Shown: positions 1 to 11,876, numbered from the stretch's first letter. The stretch: 64,000 nt of DNA from Fagopyrum homotropicum (GCA_033239125.1 BSWB01000005.1:52374993-52438992); one strand, 5' to 3'. The notes: generated by a model not told the origin, from the letters alone. Translations and numbers: made by a program.

Positions 1-558
1 ATTTGTTTGTCCTTTGGTTACGTTATCTCTAGTCTTCTTCTTCGATGTCCTCTTAAAGGAGTCCGAGAAATCACTGGGGTGCTTGCAAAAACTTGATGCT
101 CAACTCAATAACTTGATGTATACTATCCTAAGCGAAAAGGTGTTGTCCAAGGGGGTGATGATAGCTTTCTATCATCTTAGCTATAAGGATCTCTATCACT
201 AGTATGATATTTACATACCATATGTTTATATATAAATATATAAAGATATAAACGTCATGCTACTACTATAAACATAACTAGTCCATAAACAATTTACAAT
301 TAAACATACAAGTATAGTCCAAAACATCCTAAATCCACATATCTACATATATACACATATATCCATAATATAATAATCAATAACTACATTGCCGAGATCC
401 GCGGAGGAAGTGGTGGTCCCGTACATTCTATCCCAACTGACTCATGCACATGATTTGAAAACGAAATTCATTTCTTTAAAACTCAGAACCCTTGAGGGTT
501 CTGTTTATTTTTTATTCGGCCTTTAGAAGATTGCGAGTGCCATTGTTGTCAACCTAGG
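1..558 (-). other. Leader / unidentified internal sequence of H
   Basis: From about 390 to 558 this matches the leader of element A on the minus strand. From 1 to about 390 I cannot align it with any Tekay gag in the window and see no gag start. It is A+T-rich with no convincing ORF. It may be a long leader or a further insertion whose edge is off-window. Confidence 0.4.
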
Positions 559-570
559 GCTCTGATACCA
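559..570 (-). promoter_or_regulatory. Primer-binding site of H, initiator tRNA-Met type
   Basis: The minus strand reads TGGTATCAGAGC, complementary to the 3' end of plant initiator tRNA-Met, four bases inside the LTR end. This fixes H as minus-oriented and its right LTR as the 5' LTR. Confidence 0.85.
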
Positions 571-574
571 CTTT

Positions 575-3263
575 TGTAACACCTCAAATCCGTGAGACTC
601 GGGGCGCTATGGTTTGGGGCCTCACAATGGGTCCCGACCCTTAGCCTGACAACAATTTCACCGGATCTTGCAACAAGACACAAATAAAAGCCAAAACCGA
701 AATACATTTTTATGCAATGTTACGAAACACGAAAAAAAAAGAAAGGAAAGACTTCAGCCGTCCTTACAACAACATCAACATAATATATAATAACAACAAC
801 ACAAGGACTCCAAAACCCAACTCAACCTAAGATGTACGGAACCCCGGCTGCCCACTCCTCCGGATCACTCGGCCACATCCTATCCTGCACATCAACTACA
901 ACAATCGGTATAAAACCGTTTGCTCACATTCTAGGCATTATAAGAATAATATGGCACACACACACATAGGAACACAAACACACAACATGTTCATAAACAT
1001 ACACATCCTTTACTTATTATCTTTTTAGGTTATTCCATATCTAATCCATTCGTCCAAGTGTGACACGAGAGTCTTATAACTCTCGCCTCTGTCCCCGTGT
1101 AACCAACAGGAGTGTGGCGGCGCCCAACCCGTATACCCTGAGGGAGTGATGAAGAAGCCCGCCCGTATACCGTGTATGGCTTGCTCGCAGAGATCCCCCC
1201 AGTCTCCCTCGGGAAACTGAGCGGTGATGTCACCGCCAGATAATAATAGTAACAATGGGCCAAATAATATATATAGTCAAGTAATCCTAATCCGGTTTCA
1301 TGATCAAAAGCGATAAAACACATGCCACCATAATGTATCCAAATAATGCATAAAAGCGGCTAAGTAAGCCCGAGGACTTACCTCGTCTCAAAGCTAAACA
1401 AAACAAATATCACTCTCCGAAGGAATATAACCAAAGCATGTTCAAGACAATGCACGATAATCAACAACTACTCACAAGCTAGAAGTCCTTAGACTTCTAG
1501 TTCTATATCATCTTATTAGGTCATACGTTCTCATAATCTAGGATACACTCCTAACCCTCACAACTCACGAGATCTCAACTATATCCCCAAGTGCTAGGAT
1601 ACTCTCATCCTAAACTTTGCAATCTCAACCCGCATATGAATACCACCTCAAGTCTCACAAGATCAACCACAAGACTCACAATTGTATAACAACTCAAGAT
1701 CAACACACCACATGTCATAGAACATCAATAACCTCAAACACTCACCTAGAGGTTCCAAGCCACTACTTGGCATTTGCCCTAAGTTATGCTAGATCCAACC
1801 TAGCATGATTCTACCACTAAACATAACTAAATCGAGGAAGAAGGTACTCACACACGATCCAAGGTTGAAGGTGATCTACGGACGTCGAGATTGGATTCGT
1901 TGGTCTATAACGGCCGCTTCCGAACCTAAAACCAAAGCTAAGGAAATTTAGCTCATATGCTAAATTTGAACGGAGGATTTAACGTATATACATCTAAGAA
2001 AATTGCTTTCAAAACCAAGGTTAAAACTCGTAAAAACATTTCCGGGGATTTATAAAATTAATATAACCATAGGTCAAAAATTCGCAATTAAATTTTTCCG
2101 GGCAACCATGAAACTCACCAAACTTGGGCCATATTTCCGAAATACTCTTTGGGTCAAAACTATGATTATACACAAGGGCAAAACTGCGCATTTCCTGAAA
2201 AGAGGGCCAAGATTGCAATAAAACAATTTGGGTCCATTTCTGTAATTAATTCTGCAGGAGGGTATTTTATTCACATCCAAAAACTAGGTCTAAAACTGTA
2301 AATACAAAACAGTGGGTCAAAAGTGTAATTAATTAAGAAAAGAGGGGTCAAAATTACAAAACAATCAAATAAACAACAACGACTCTTTCAACCTGAACGA
2401 ACGAGGCAAAGAAGAGAAAGGGCAGGGCCTCCTGGCGGCCTGCGCAGGTGGAGGAAGGGGAAACGCGGGCAGCCGAGTCAGCCTTCTGTCTCCGGGGCAG
2501 GTGAGGGCGAGAGCAAGGCGGCAAGGGCCGCTCTCCGGCGAGGTGCTGCTGTCCCTGGTGCGGCAGAAGGCGGTGTGGAGGGTCCTTTGTTGCTTGCCAA
2601 TGCTGCCTGTAATTGAAAGGTGAAGAAGGTTCAGAAGGCCCGCAGTCTCGATCCGAGGTACAGAGAGGGAGACAACCAAGGGTAGTCTTGTTGTTGTTCG
2701 TTCACCTATCACAAGGGAGGGGAAAAGGGGGTTCTGCGTTGAGGAGCAAACAAAAGGGAGAGGAGTGAGAGGCCTGCTGGTGATGTAGAAGAAGGCCGGA
2801 ATTCACTGCAACGAGAGGAGAACGAGGAGTCACCTACGGCGCAGAATTGAGGAGTCGGACCTTGTAGAAGCGTGAGGAGAAGCAACGTCAGGAGAGGGGA
2901 GATCCAGAAGTCGGTCTGCTCCTCTGCTGAGCGTATCACGCCAACGCAGGAATAAAGAAGAAAAAAGAAGATAGAAAGAAAAGAAGGAAATAGGAGAAAA
3001 GGAAAAAAAAAAAAGGAAATAAGCAAAGAGGAGTGATTGAAAATAACTAACTCGATTAAATATTTCGGATCTCCGAATCGGGAATTTCCGACTTTTCCGA
3101 CTAAACAATAAAAATACGGAAAATACGTATACGTACACCAAAACAATAAAATACCCGGGAAGATGTATTTATAAATAATAATTAAAAGAATATCGTGCTA
3201 CGAACGAATCGAAACTAGGGCGAAATAGAAACCGAAACGCATCCAAAAGAATGAGGCGTTACA
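575..3263 (-). repeat. 5' LTR of element H (2689 bp)
   Basis: Read on the minus strand it begins TGTAACGCC at 3263 and ends GGTGTTACA at 575, the TG...CA form of the other Tekay LTRs here. Only one copy is in the window, so the ends rest on the TG/CA termini, the adjacent PBS and the resumption of F sequence at 3264. A possible TATA box (TATAAAT on the minus strand) is at 3167-3173, weakly supported. It keeps the conserved splice-donor hairpin of the other Tekay LTRs. Open frames within it, such as 2709-3146, are low-complexity and have no recognisable domain. Confidence 0.75.
885..1381 (-). other. Predicted LTR intron in H (497 nt)
   Basis: Minus strand: donor CGAG|GTAAGTCC at 1381, inside the hairpin GTAAGTCC-TC-GGGCTTAC. 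The acceptor is TGTGCAG|GATAGG ending at 885. The same pair recurs in E, G, the solo LTR and A. This is inferred from conservation alone; there are no transcript data. Confidence 0.4.
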
Positions 3264-3690
3264 GTTTGTGTGCCAACATGATGATTGTTTATGTTATCTT
3301 GAGTGTGTTTGTGCTATTATTATTTCTGCTTATATCTGGATAGTTAGCTAACAATTATATTTGTTGTGTAGATGTACCGTAGGTTAGAGCAGATGCCGAG
3401 TAATCCGGATGGTAGTGGTCAGCCGGGGTGTCGTACTTCTTAGGACGAGTTGCAGATTCTTTTATTGTTGGTCTTTCAGTTATGACCATTTTCATATTCT
3501 CAGATTGTGAGACTTTGTTATTTATGGCTGTTAGTATTTCTGGTCACATTCATGACTTTGTTAAAACATACTTTATGATTTCTGGTTTTTCCTTATCTTT
3601 GCCTTGTTGTAAGATCTAGTTAAGTTGTTGTCAAAATAAGGTCGGGACCCACTGTGAGGTCCTAACCAGTAGCTCCCCGAGTTCCGAAAG
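3264..3690 (+). repeat. Distal part of the 5' LTR of F, fused to the leader by a deletion
   Basis: Aligns with A LTR positions from about 51680 on (GTTAGCTAAC, GCCGAGTRATC, CAGCCGGGGTGTCGTAC and GGTCGGGACCCACT are shared). At about 3684-3692 the LTR passes directly into leader sequence, so the LTR terminus, the whole PBS and about 80 bp of leader are missing. A CCGAAA-type microhomology marks the join. Confidence 0.8.
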
Positions 3691-3873
3691 GGGTATGAGT
3701 TTTCCAAAGGAATTTTGGTTTTCAAAATGCATGCATAGTCGGGTTGGGATAGAAAGTACGGACGACCACCACTACCTTCGCGGATCTCGGCATTCTTAGT
3801 ATTATCACTTTAGACTTTTACTGCTTTTGACCGATTGGCTAGATTATAACTATAGTTGTTATCATTCGTGTAG

Positions 3874-4283
3874 ATGACACGTACTAGGGCTACACCAGCT
3901 ACCGGTCGAGGTAGATGTCGTCCACCTCTTCCTCCAGCTAGACAGGATAGGGGTGATAGGACTTCTGCTGTTAGAGGTCGTGGCCGTGGAGGTAGACCTC
4001 CACTGGCGAGAGGTCGACGACGAGATCCTCGAGAGGATCCACCCGCATCGAGCATGCCAGATGCTGCAGTGGAAGAGGTAACTAAGAGTATGGTTCCCGA
4101 GGTCGGGAATGAGACCGCTGCTAGGTGAGGAGCACGGAGAGCACGTTTGACTGAGTCATGACGCATTTCTATAGGGACATATGAGTATAGAGAGTACAGA
4201 GCATACGTCCAGCGTATGCACAAGGATCAGGCCGTGGCAGGGGACGTGGTGGTACTACTGACACCAGAGGAGCCCCGTCGGGA
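3874..4283 (+). pseudogene. Gag remnant of F, capsid and zinc knuckles deleted
   Basis: Starts at the ATG homologous to the gag start of element A and encodes the Arg/Gly/Pro-rich N-terminus (RGRGRGGRPPLARGRRR region). An in-frame TGA ends it at 4126-4128 and another follows soon after. At about 4205-4225 the sequence jumps from the N-terminal region to the segment just before the protease. Against A (52716-53783) about 1.07 kb is missing, which held the whole capsid domain and both CCHC knuckles. F could not make a working Gag. Frame and sequence resume with the protease at 4284. Confidence 0.8.
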
Positions 4284-6253
4284 GTGTTTGAGCTTAGGAG
4301 TGTTGATCAGCCAACGACACCGGTGACCATAAGTACTATCTGGATTCATGATTTACATGTGCGAGTTATGTTTGATACGGGTGCTACGAACACCTTTATA
4401 TTAGATGCATGCGTAGATAGGTTGTCCTTAGCTACGGTAGAGGGAGTACCTTTTGTAGTTGGGTTACCTGATGGGGGTAAGATTAGAGGATCCCGTGAGA
4501 TTCATGACTGCCCTATTCATCTGGGAGATCGGGATTGGCTGGTAGATTTCATAGTCATGCCCTTAGGACATGAGGATGTAATCTTGGGGATAGCTTGGAT
4601 GACGAGACATGGAGCGGTCTTAGACATTGGCAGGAGAACTGTGACTGTCGCCACTGAGGAGGGTCACCGAGTGATATTTCGAGGTTGGGACCTTGGAAAG
4701 TCCGGCACGGTTATCGGCGCAATGAGAGTAGCGAGACTATTATCATAGGGTTGCGAGGCCTTTTGGTGTTATGCCATGAAGGAACGCAAGAGCCTGACAG
4801 TAGAGGAGAAACCAATTGCATGCGAGTTTGCAGAGGTATTCAATGACGATCTGCCAAGGTTACCCCCATAGAGGAGTGTTGATTTCAGCATTGAGTTAGA
4901 GCCGGGCACGAGACCGATCTCGAAGGCCCCGTACCGTATGGCACCGATAGAGTTGCTTGAGTTGAAGAAGCAGTTAGAGGAGTTAGCGAAGAAGGGCTTC
5001 ATACGCCCTAGTGTTTCGCCCTGGGGAGCACCGGTGTTATTTGTGAGGAAGAAGGATGGATCAATGAGGTTATGCATCGATTACAAAGAGTTGAACATGG
5101 TCACCATCAAGAACAAGTATCCACCTCCTCGCATAGATGATCTGTTGGACCAGTTGCATGGAGCGTTAGTGTTTTTGCGGATAGACTTGAGGTCGGGTTA
5201 TAACCAGCTGAGGTTGAGGGACCTGGACATACCTAAGACGGCGTTCTGGACTAGGTATGGCCACTATGAGTTTGTAGTGATGTCATTCGGGCTCACTAAT
5301 GCGCCAGCGGTATTCATGGAGTTGATGAACGGGATTTTCATCGACTTCTTAGACCAGTTTGTAGTGGTCTTCATTGACGACATCCTAGTTTACTCTAGGA
5401 GTTGAGAGGAGCATGTCAGGCACTTGAGGACAATATTACAGATTCTGCAAGATAGCCAGCTTTATGCAAAGTTGTCCAAGTGCGAGTTTTGGATGTCAGA
5501 GGTGGCTTTCCTAGGCCATGTAGTGACTACTGAGGGGATTAAGGTTGATTCGGCGAAGGTCGAGTTAGTGTCTTCTTGGCAACCTCCGAAGAATGTTAAG
5601 GAGGTTTGCAGCTTTCTAGGTTTGGCAGGTTACTACCGCTGGTTTGTGGAAGGGTTTTCCCTTATTGCCCCACCACTTACCTGTCTTCCGAGGAAAACTA
5701 CTCTGTTCGTTTGGTCTGAGCCGTCTTAGAAGAGTTTTGAAGAGCTGAAGAGGAGATTGACGTCTGCTCCGATTTCAGCACAACCTGAGGGTACAAAGGA
5801 CTTTGTGGTATACAGTGACGCATCCAAGCTAGGCTTGGGGTGTGTCTTGATGGAGAGGGGTAAGTTCATAGCTTATGCTTCTCGCTAACTGAAGACGTAT
5901 GAGGGGAACTACCAAACACACGACCTAGAGTTTGCTGCAGTAGTCCATGCCCTTAAGATCTGGCATCACTATCTCTATTGGGCGACATGTCAGATCTTCA
6001 CAGACCATAAGAGTCTGAAATACATATTCACCCAGCGGGAGTTGAATAACCGCCAGAGGCGGTGGCTAGAGTTGATCAAGGATTTCGACCTTGAGATATC
6101 TAACACCCCGGAAAAGCGAATGTAGTTACTGACGCTTTGAGTCGAAAGATGCGTCAGGGGAAGGCGATAGCCCGGTTTACAGTGCAACCGCAGTTGCAGA
6201 GGGATTTAGATTGGTTAGAGGTAGAGATTTAGTTTCCAGATATAGTGCATAAG
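4284..6253 (+). pseudogene. Pol of F, first part: protease, reverse transcriptase, RNase H
   Basis: The Ty3/Gypsy order is clear. The protease has the DTGA active site at 4374 and the ILGIAW flap-side motif. RT runs from about 4938 (RMAPIELLELKKQLEEL) to the catalytic VFIDDILVYS with its Asp pair at 5376-5381. The RNase H start has YSDASK near 5815 and TDHKSLKY near 6002. From 4284 to about 6090 the frame is the same as in element A but is interrupted by stops at 4746, about 4869, 5403, 5727 and 5886. Each lies where A has a Gln or Arg codon, so all look like C-to-T changes. Small indels follow near 6100. E interrupts it at 6253. Non-functional. Confidence 0.9.
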
Positions 6254-6756
6254 TGTAATAGCTAGGATTTCCGAATTCTAATTAATGTTGATTAACTTAA
6301 TTAGTGATAGTAATTGACATATAACTCACGAAGATTGCATAAGTGTTGAGTATAAGTCCCACCGTTATGCTCCTGGCGTAATTTTGGGCTTATGGTGAAA
6401 TTTTCACTTTTTCCCCCGGGTAATTATTTTTACCCTCCGGTATTATTTGGAGCATTTGGGAGCTCCAATTAATAAAAATTTAGTTGAAAGAAATGATCAG
6501 GACATCGGACATGTCCTAGATATGAAATAACATGGAAAGGCAAAACGTAGAAAAGAGTCGCTATTTCGTTTCTTAACGGCTAAGAAAGACGGCTTAGGAA
6601 TACACGTTTTCCGAAGCAATTGTGGAATAATTATCCCTACAATATTCAAGATCTATTATTCCAATTTCGAGAAGTTTGGAGAAGGGGGTTCAACCCGCCA
6701 TTGGATCGATAAAAGGATAATTATCGACTTCGCTAAAGGATAATTATCGACTTCAC

Positions 6757-6765
6757 TATAAATAG
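6757..6765 (+). promoter_or_regulatory. TATA box of the E 5' LTR
   Basis: TATAAATAG about 500 bp into the LTR. The same box is conserved at 27134-27142 (E 3' LTR), 48085-48093 (solo LTR), 30880-30888 and 62507-62515 (G, minus strand). Confidence 0.7.
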
Positions 6766-7639
6766 CGGAAAATCGTTTATTAATTCATTTCCTTTCACGT
6801 TTCCTCGTAAAAGCTCTGATTTCTCTCAAACTTCAAACTCAGATCTACTCTCCGTTTCTAATCTGATTTCAATTCCGTTTGAGTTTTTGGATTCCTCTCT
6901 TCATTCTCTTCAAATCGGTACCGAGTTTCTGCATTTCCGAGCAGATAAGGACCTAGTCGAGCATATATGTCACCAGGACAGTTCTGTCGCTCAGATTCCG
7001 GTGAATTTGATGATGTACATGTGTAGCCTGCGTTGTTGTGATTCCGAATCTTGTTTCAGATCGTCAATCGGGTTAGTAACGAATAAGTTATGAATTTATT
7101 CATTTTCCGTACTGAGATTTGGCCTAAATTGACCTTAGGCTTTTCAAAATGGATAATTAGAAATTCCATTATGATCATTATATTATTCTGGTGTTTATGG
7201 GTTGTTTGTTTGATGAAATCTGATAACAGGTGGGTTTAGAAATGACATGCGGGCAAAACGTTATTTTGGTGAAATTTAATTAATTAGTTAAAGGTTAATT
7301 AATTAAATTAGGATTAAATTTGAGATTGAGGAATACTGATTAGATGCATGCTAGGTGTCAGAATGAGTTGAGGATCATGATGATGTTATGGATATCGGTT
7401 ATGGCTTTAAGGTTTAGTATGTGTACGAGTATGATGAGATGTTATGTTGAGGATATGCCTTAGGCATCTATGAATGTGTTGAGGATCTGAGGTTTAGATT
7501 TGAGATATAGGTTGGTTGTGGTTAGTGAGATGAGTCTCCTAACCTTTACATTATGTGATTGTGTGTGCCTTGCTATTGCAGGCGTTGATTACTTCCCCAA
7601 GGGGAAGCTGTGACGTGGTACAGGTTACGAGTATATCAG

Positions 7640-8088
7640 GTAAGTCCATAGGACTTACTTAGCATGCAGTTGTGGATTTTATGATTGTGATGGTTATGTG
7701 TGTTCATATGATTGTACATTTATAACCTAAACCGGACTAGGATGACCATTCATTACATTTATTTGGCCAAAGTGTATTATAACGGGCGGTAACCGCCGGT
7801 CTCCGCCTGCTGGTTAGGAGGAGGTGCCCTGAAGATGATCTCACAGGAGGGGACGAGTGAAGGTCACCCTCATGCAAAACTCCTGTGTTACGTTGGATGG
7901 GACAGGGTTCTTGAGGCTCCTCGTGTTACAAAAGAAGTTGAATTAGTAATCGAATAACCTAATGAAAGATAATAAATGAATGTGTGTGGCATTGCATGTT
8001 TGAGATGTTGATGTGTTGTTGTGCTATTACCTTCATCCTTTTCATTGTTGTAGCTAACGGTTTCATACCGTGTTGTAATGTTCTGCAG
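7640..8088 (+). other. Predicted LTR intron in E (449 nt)
   Basis: Donor CAG|GTAAGT at 7640 lies within the perfect hairpin GTAAGTCC-ATA-GGACTTAC. A branch-like GCTAACG is at about 8053, and the acceptor TTCTGCAG|GTTAG ends at 8088. Inferred from conservation among LTR families. Confidence 0.45.
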
Positions 8089-8385
8089 GTTAGGAATACT
8101 GCAGAGTGAGCCAGGTGGTGTGACAAGCCGACGACTTCTGTACATTAGGATGCGTGGGATGTGGGATCTTTTGTGGTTGTGGTTTATGTTGTTGTTTTGT
8201 ACTCGGCTATGAGTTTGTAAACTCTTTTTATGTATCATACTCATCTTTTATGTATTTGATTTTAATCTACGTGTGCCTTGTTTTAAGATCCAGTGAACTT
8301 GTTGTCAGGCTAGGGTCAGGATCCATTGTGAGATCCTAGCCCAATGTGACACTCCAAGTCCCGCGGATTTGGGGTGTTACAGAGT

Positions 8386-8397
8386 TGGTATCAGAGC
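8386..8397 (+). promoter_or_regulatory. PBS of E, initiator tRNA-Met type
   Basis: TGGTATCAGAGC four bases after the LTR end, a perfect match to the usual Tekay primer site. Confidence 0.92.
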
Positions 8398-8566
8398 CTT
8401 AGGTTGACAACAATGGCACTTGCTATCTGCAATAAAGGTAGAGTGGATAAATAAACAGAACCCACATGGGGTCTGGCTTTTCAAAAGGTTTTGGTTTTAA
8501 GCGAGTACAGATGTTTTGGGATAGTATGTACAGAATTCGTCACCCATCTCAGGATCTCGACAGTGT

Positions 8567-8608
<42 letters not shown>

Positions 8609-8724
8609 CTTTTATGTGCTGATGTGTATGCATGTAATAATGAGTATTATATATATATATATATATATATCGATACATATGTCATATATATAGCCTTATA
8701 AGTTTAGGGGCGTATATTCCACAG
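8398..8724 (+). repeat. Leader of E with two (TA)n microsatellites
   Basis: Non-coding leader. (TA)n tracts are at 8569-8606 and 8648-8670. The same leader, in expanded form and with a MITE inserted, is found in G on the other strand. Confidence 0.75.
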
Positions 8725-8770
8725 ATGGCTCAGACTAGAGCAGTATCTGTAGTGGGACTAGATAGGGGTA
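8725..8770 (+). pseudogene. Gag of E, first 15 codons
   Basis: The ATG (MAQTRAVSVVG...) is homologous to the gag start of G and to the MARTR start of A. It is split by D after 46 bp. The frame resumes without loss at 22046 once D and one GGGTA copy are removed. Confidence 0.8.
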
Positions 8771-9963
8771 TGTTCGCCACTTAGCGTGCGTGCAAATAAG
8801 CTTTAAATTTATAAAACTAGAATCAAGCAAGCGAACCCGCAGTGTACGGATCGACGTAGTTAAGCAAGAATTCCAGAGTATCGAACACAGGGATTTGGGG
8901 GAACAAATTCGATTTCAGATTATCAAGCAGGTAAATGTAAGAGCTTTGCAAATTATTGGGAAAACAACAATCCTACAGATCCAAGTATCCAGCTGTGGCT
9001 ATCGATTCAAGGTATACTAATGATGTAAGAACAGAGTTGAGATATGCAAAGGTATGCTAATGTAAGGTAATTGTACGGTGAAGTTCCAAAAACCTTATAT
9101 GACTCACCTATAAGACACTCTCTATAAAGGTTGTTGAGGCTTCAATATAGAAAGGATCTAAAGGTAAGAATTAATGTCAAATACCCAAACTTGTAATCCA
9201 AGGATCAAGACTAACTAAATCGATTAAGGTTGTGACACTCACAATCGAGGTGGAGGTTGTTGAGGCTTCACTACCACCTAGAAAAGGCAAGCCTAAACTA
9301 AGTTAAAGCAAATCTTTAACTTTGGATTAAAGTAAAAGCAGGTTCGTAAACTTAAGGGAAATCACGGTTAGTTCTTGAGGTTCCACGGCAGTGGACTCAA
9401 GAACAGGCCGTAATTTAAGGTTCGTCGGCGATTCTCTCTAACTCTCAGGGTCTAATCTATTTGCGATCGATCTATCATTATCTAAGCCACATTTATCAAC
9501 CCTTCACCTTAGAATTGTTAAAGGTTTTTAGCCAACAATAGTCATTATGATATCAAATTCAAGGTTTAAAAGATTGAAGGATAAAAACTTCCGAAAACTT
9601 TCAATAAACTTCAAACCAATCTCAAAGTCACAATCAAGAGCAAATATCGTCACTAAATTCGGAAAAGAACAAACAAACACAATCTTAGATAAGAAGGAAG
9701 AACGGGATGTAAATCCGTCTTCTAAATCAAACCTAAACAAGAAGAGAAATCTTTTTGCAAACACTCTTCCGAATCTTCGATCTTCCGTCAATCCAGAAAT
9801 CCCAATGACAAAGCGCAAAAGTCTCCTAAACACAATCTCCGTCAAGTGCGAGATTAGGGCAATTCCAAGCGTAAACGTAGGATGCGTTTATGCGGAAGCG
9901 CCAGTCTAAAGCGAGGTCGCCAAGTCTCTAAGCGGAGGTGACGGAATCTCTCTTCGTCCGTCC

Positions 9964-9970
9964 TTTTATA
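9964..9970 (-). promoter_or_regulatory. TATA box of the D 3' LTR
   Basis: The minus strand reads CCCTATAAAAGG. The same box at 21489-21495 in the 5' LTR is the one that would drive the element. Palindromic modules lie 80-220 bp upstream. Confidence 0.75.
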
Positions 9971-10049
9971 GGGCAAGATAAAATATCGGCCAGGCCCAAT
10001 CTTCTGAAAGATCGTGGCTTAAAGTGTGGCGAAAAAGATCGCCAAGATC

Positions 10050-10181
10050 ACGGTCGTGGAAGATTCCACGACCGTAATTTAGAGCGTGGAAATCAACACG
10101 GTTTGAAAACATGATTCCACGACCGTAGAAGCCACTGGAATGAATCACGCTTCACTTGCTAGGGTTCCACGGCCGTGGAAC
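10050..10181 (-). repeat. Palindrome cluster in U3 of the D 3' LTR
   Basis: 10050-10075 is a perfect 12-bp inverted repeat, ACGGTCGTGGAA and TTCCACGACCGT, with a 2-nt spacer. 10164-10181 is the perfect 18-bp palindrome GTTCCACGGCCGTGGAAC. A further half-module is at about 10087-10130. The 5' LTR has counterparts at 21575-21600 (perfect) and about 21690 (one mismatch). Confidence 0.9.
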
Positions 10182-10515
10182 TGAACGTGGAAAGTAGTAC
10201 GGCCGTATTTTAGAGCGTGGTTTAGGGCAAGAACATGATTCTTCCCTAGCCTCGTGCATTCCATAAGTTAGCTCTCTTTTGGCTCCTAAGAATGCCCTCA
10301 ATCCATGGACATACTCAATCAACTCCTCCTTGCTAAATTCCGTTCGGAAATGACTCTCAATCACCTATAATCAACATAAAGCTTGTGTAGACATCCATAT
10401 CGACAATATAGGCAAACTAGCTCACAAATGCAACAATGCTCAATCAAAGACTATCAATATGAATCAAATACACTTAGAAAACGTGCCTAAATTATCACAA
10501 TATTTCATGCTAACA

Positions 10516-10554
10516 AATAACCCCATACTTGCAACTTGCTTGTCCCTAAGCAAG
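10516..10554 (-). promoter_or_regulatory. Polypurine tract of D with upstream stem-loop
   Basis: The minus strand reads AAGTATGGGGTTATT directly before the 3' LTR (plus 10516-10530), the plus-strand primer site. Just upstream is a hairpin CTTGCTT-AGGGAC-AAGCAAG (plus 10535-10554) with a perfect 7-bp stem and a hexaloop. The same loop and PPT core recur at 11752-11791 and twice in element C. Confidence 0.8.
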
Positions 10555-11876
10555 GTCTTTCAAAAGCTTTAAAACAAGAGTTAGGATGAAATATGTGTAC
10601 CTTCTCAAAGCAATACTTCTTTTGGATGAATGTGCCTTCTAGTCAATAGATCATTCTCAAATCTTGCTAAAATCGTTTATAAGACTTTCATACACTTAAT
10701 CAAAGAGTAAAAAGTAAAGAAAGCTCATGGATCAATCAAACTTCCATACAAGTATCATAACCTTTAAATATTATCAAAATCAATCATAAGAAACTTCAAT
10801 TTAGATCACCAAGTCATATAACATTCTTTTGATCTTAAGGACTTTCAAAGAAAATGGTCTAGAATGTGGAAAGGGAAGGAAACTTTAAGGAATGTGGTGC
10901 ATGAATCCGGGAAAGTGGACAACTACTCCTTCTTCTTCTTTTGCGGTTTCCGCAACACCTTCAACTTAGAGCTTCGCTCTCTTCTTTTCATTTTTCGACT
11001 TTACTTTTGGAGTTATGGACAGAGGTGCACAAAAACCGAAGCCTAGGAGATTGGCGTTTCTCAATTTTTATGAGATGCCTCAAACCCTTAGCGCACATAC
11101 CATAATCCGCTAGGAATATCGCTCAATCCGACTTTGGCAAGACACAAACACCCGGCTATGTGAATGGTGCCGAGTTACTCATCGTCATGATTGACTTCCC
11201 CAAACCTACAATTTCTTTCTATTCTTTTGATTGCAAATAATTGCTCTCATGGCCTTCCCACATCAAACATGCCTTTTTCATTCACTTCTCCAAATTCCCA
11301 GATAGGTAAAGGAGGTCAATATTTCAATGAAGAGCTAAATGATCAAAGAAAGAAGAAAGAAAATATCGAATTGCCTTAATCATCTCAACAAAAAGTATAA
11401 GAACTTATAGTGTGATTTCAACTTCAATTTCTCAACATGATTTAAGTAACATTCATCACATTATGAAACTTGCAAAAGAGGTATAATCAACTCATTCAAT
11501 TCCGTTTAAGTTCACTATTCGTTTAAGCATGCAATTGTCATCAAACTCAATTCACAGGTAGTGATTATCATGGAAATCATCTCAATTCCTTAGAAGCACA
11601 AAATTTTCAAAATTTTTCAATTTTTATGGGTTTTTCAAGTTCTTTTTCATGCAATGCAATAACGAAACATGCAACAATATAATGAACATGCAATGATAGT
11701 CTCGATAGAAGCAAACTTAGTGAGTAAGAGTTATTACAACTTTTAGTCACACCCCACCCCATACTTGGGACGAACATTGTCCCTAATGTTCAAAAGAAAG
11801 AAAGAAAAGAAAGAAAAGAAAAAGAAACTCACAAAGTGGTGGTGGAGCGGCTAAAGCAAACGGTCATGCAAATCAA
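10555..11876 (-). other. 3' non-coding region of D with an internal PPT-like copy
   Basis: No gene. It contains a second AAGTATGGGGTGGGG (plus 11752-11768) preceded by the hairpin GAACATT-AGGGAC-AATGTTC (plus 11772-11791). Part of it (around 11150-11185, ending in an ACTCGGCACCATTCACAT-type motif on the minus strand) is homologous to the 3' non-coding region of C. Short ORFs such as 10864-11046 and 11191-11379 show no domains. Confidence 0.7.

Larger units (their letters stand above)
1..3263 (-). mobile_element. Element H: Tekay-like LTR retrotransposon, 5' part only, runs off the left edge
   Basis: A minus-strand element with a complete LTR (575-3263), a primer-binding site just inside it and about 570 bp of internal leader. 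The rest lies left of the window. It sits in the 5' LTR of element F: the sequence from 3264 onward matches the distal third of element A's LTR. The expected right target-site copy is GTTTG at 3264-3268, but its partner is off-window, so the duplication is unproven. The leader next to the PBS resembles that of element A (same order: PBS, ACAACAATGGCACT, CAGAACC repeat), which places H in the Tekay/Del lineage. The LTR sequence itself is a third, distinct family. Confidence 0.8.
6254..8381 (+). repeat. 5' LTR of E (2128 bp)
   Basis: Begins TGTAATAGCTAGG and ends GGGGTGTTACA. It carries a TATA box (6757-6765), the splice-donor hairpin (7640-7658) and a TTAATTAATTAAA-rich stretch near 7280-7310. 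It is of the same family as the G LTRs and the solo LTR. The small ORFs inside it are not genes. Confidence 0.92.
8771..10515 (-). repeat. 3' LTR of D (1745 bp)
   Basis: On the minus strand it begins TGTTAGCATG at 10515 and ends GCGAACA at 8771. It contains a TATA box, several palindromes built on CCACGG, and G+C-poor R/U5. Apparent ORFs at 9528-9909 occur on both strands in both LTR copies and have no recognisable domain, so they are not called. Confidence 0.95.

Noticed and set aside
2365..3146. ORFs of 100-145 codons in the H LTR
   Set aside because: Purine- or pyrimidine-biased, low-complexity translations in an LTR without a second copy to compare; no similarity recognised.
8466..8693. 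ORFs of YIYIYI repeats (also at 36213-36415)
   Set aside because: Translations of TA microsatellites.
9528..9909. Overlapping ORFs on both strands, duplicated at 21053-21434
   Set aside because: They are inside the two LTRs of D and only reflect stop-poor LTR sequence; no domain or start context.
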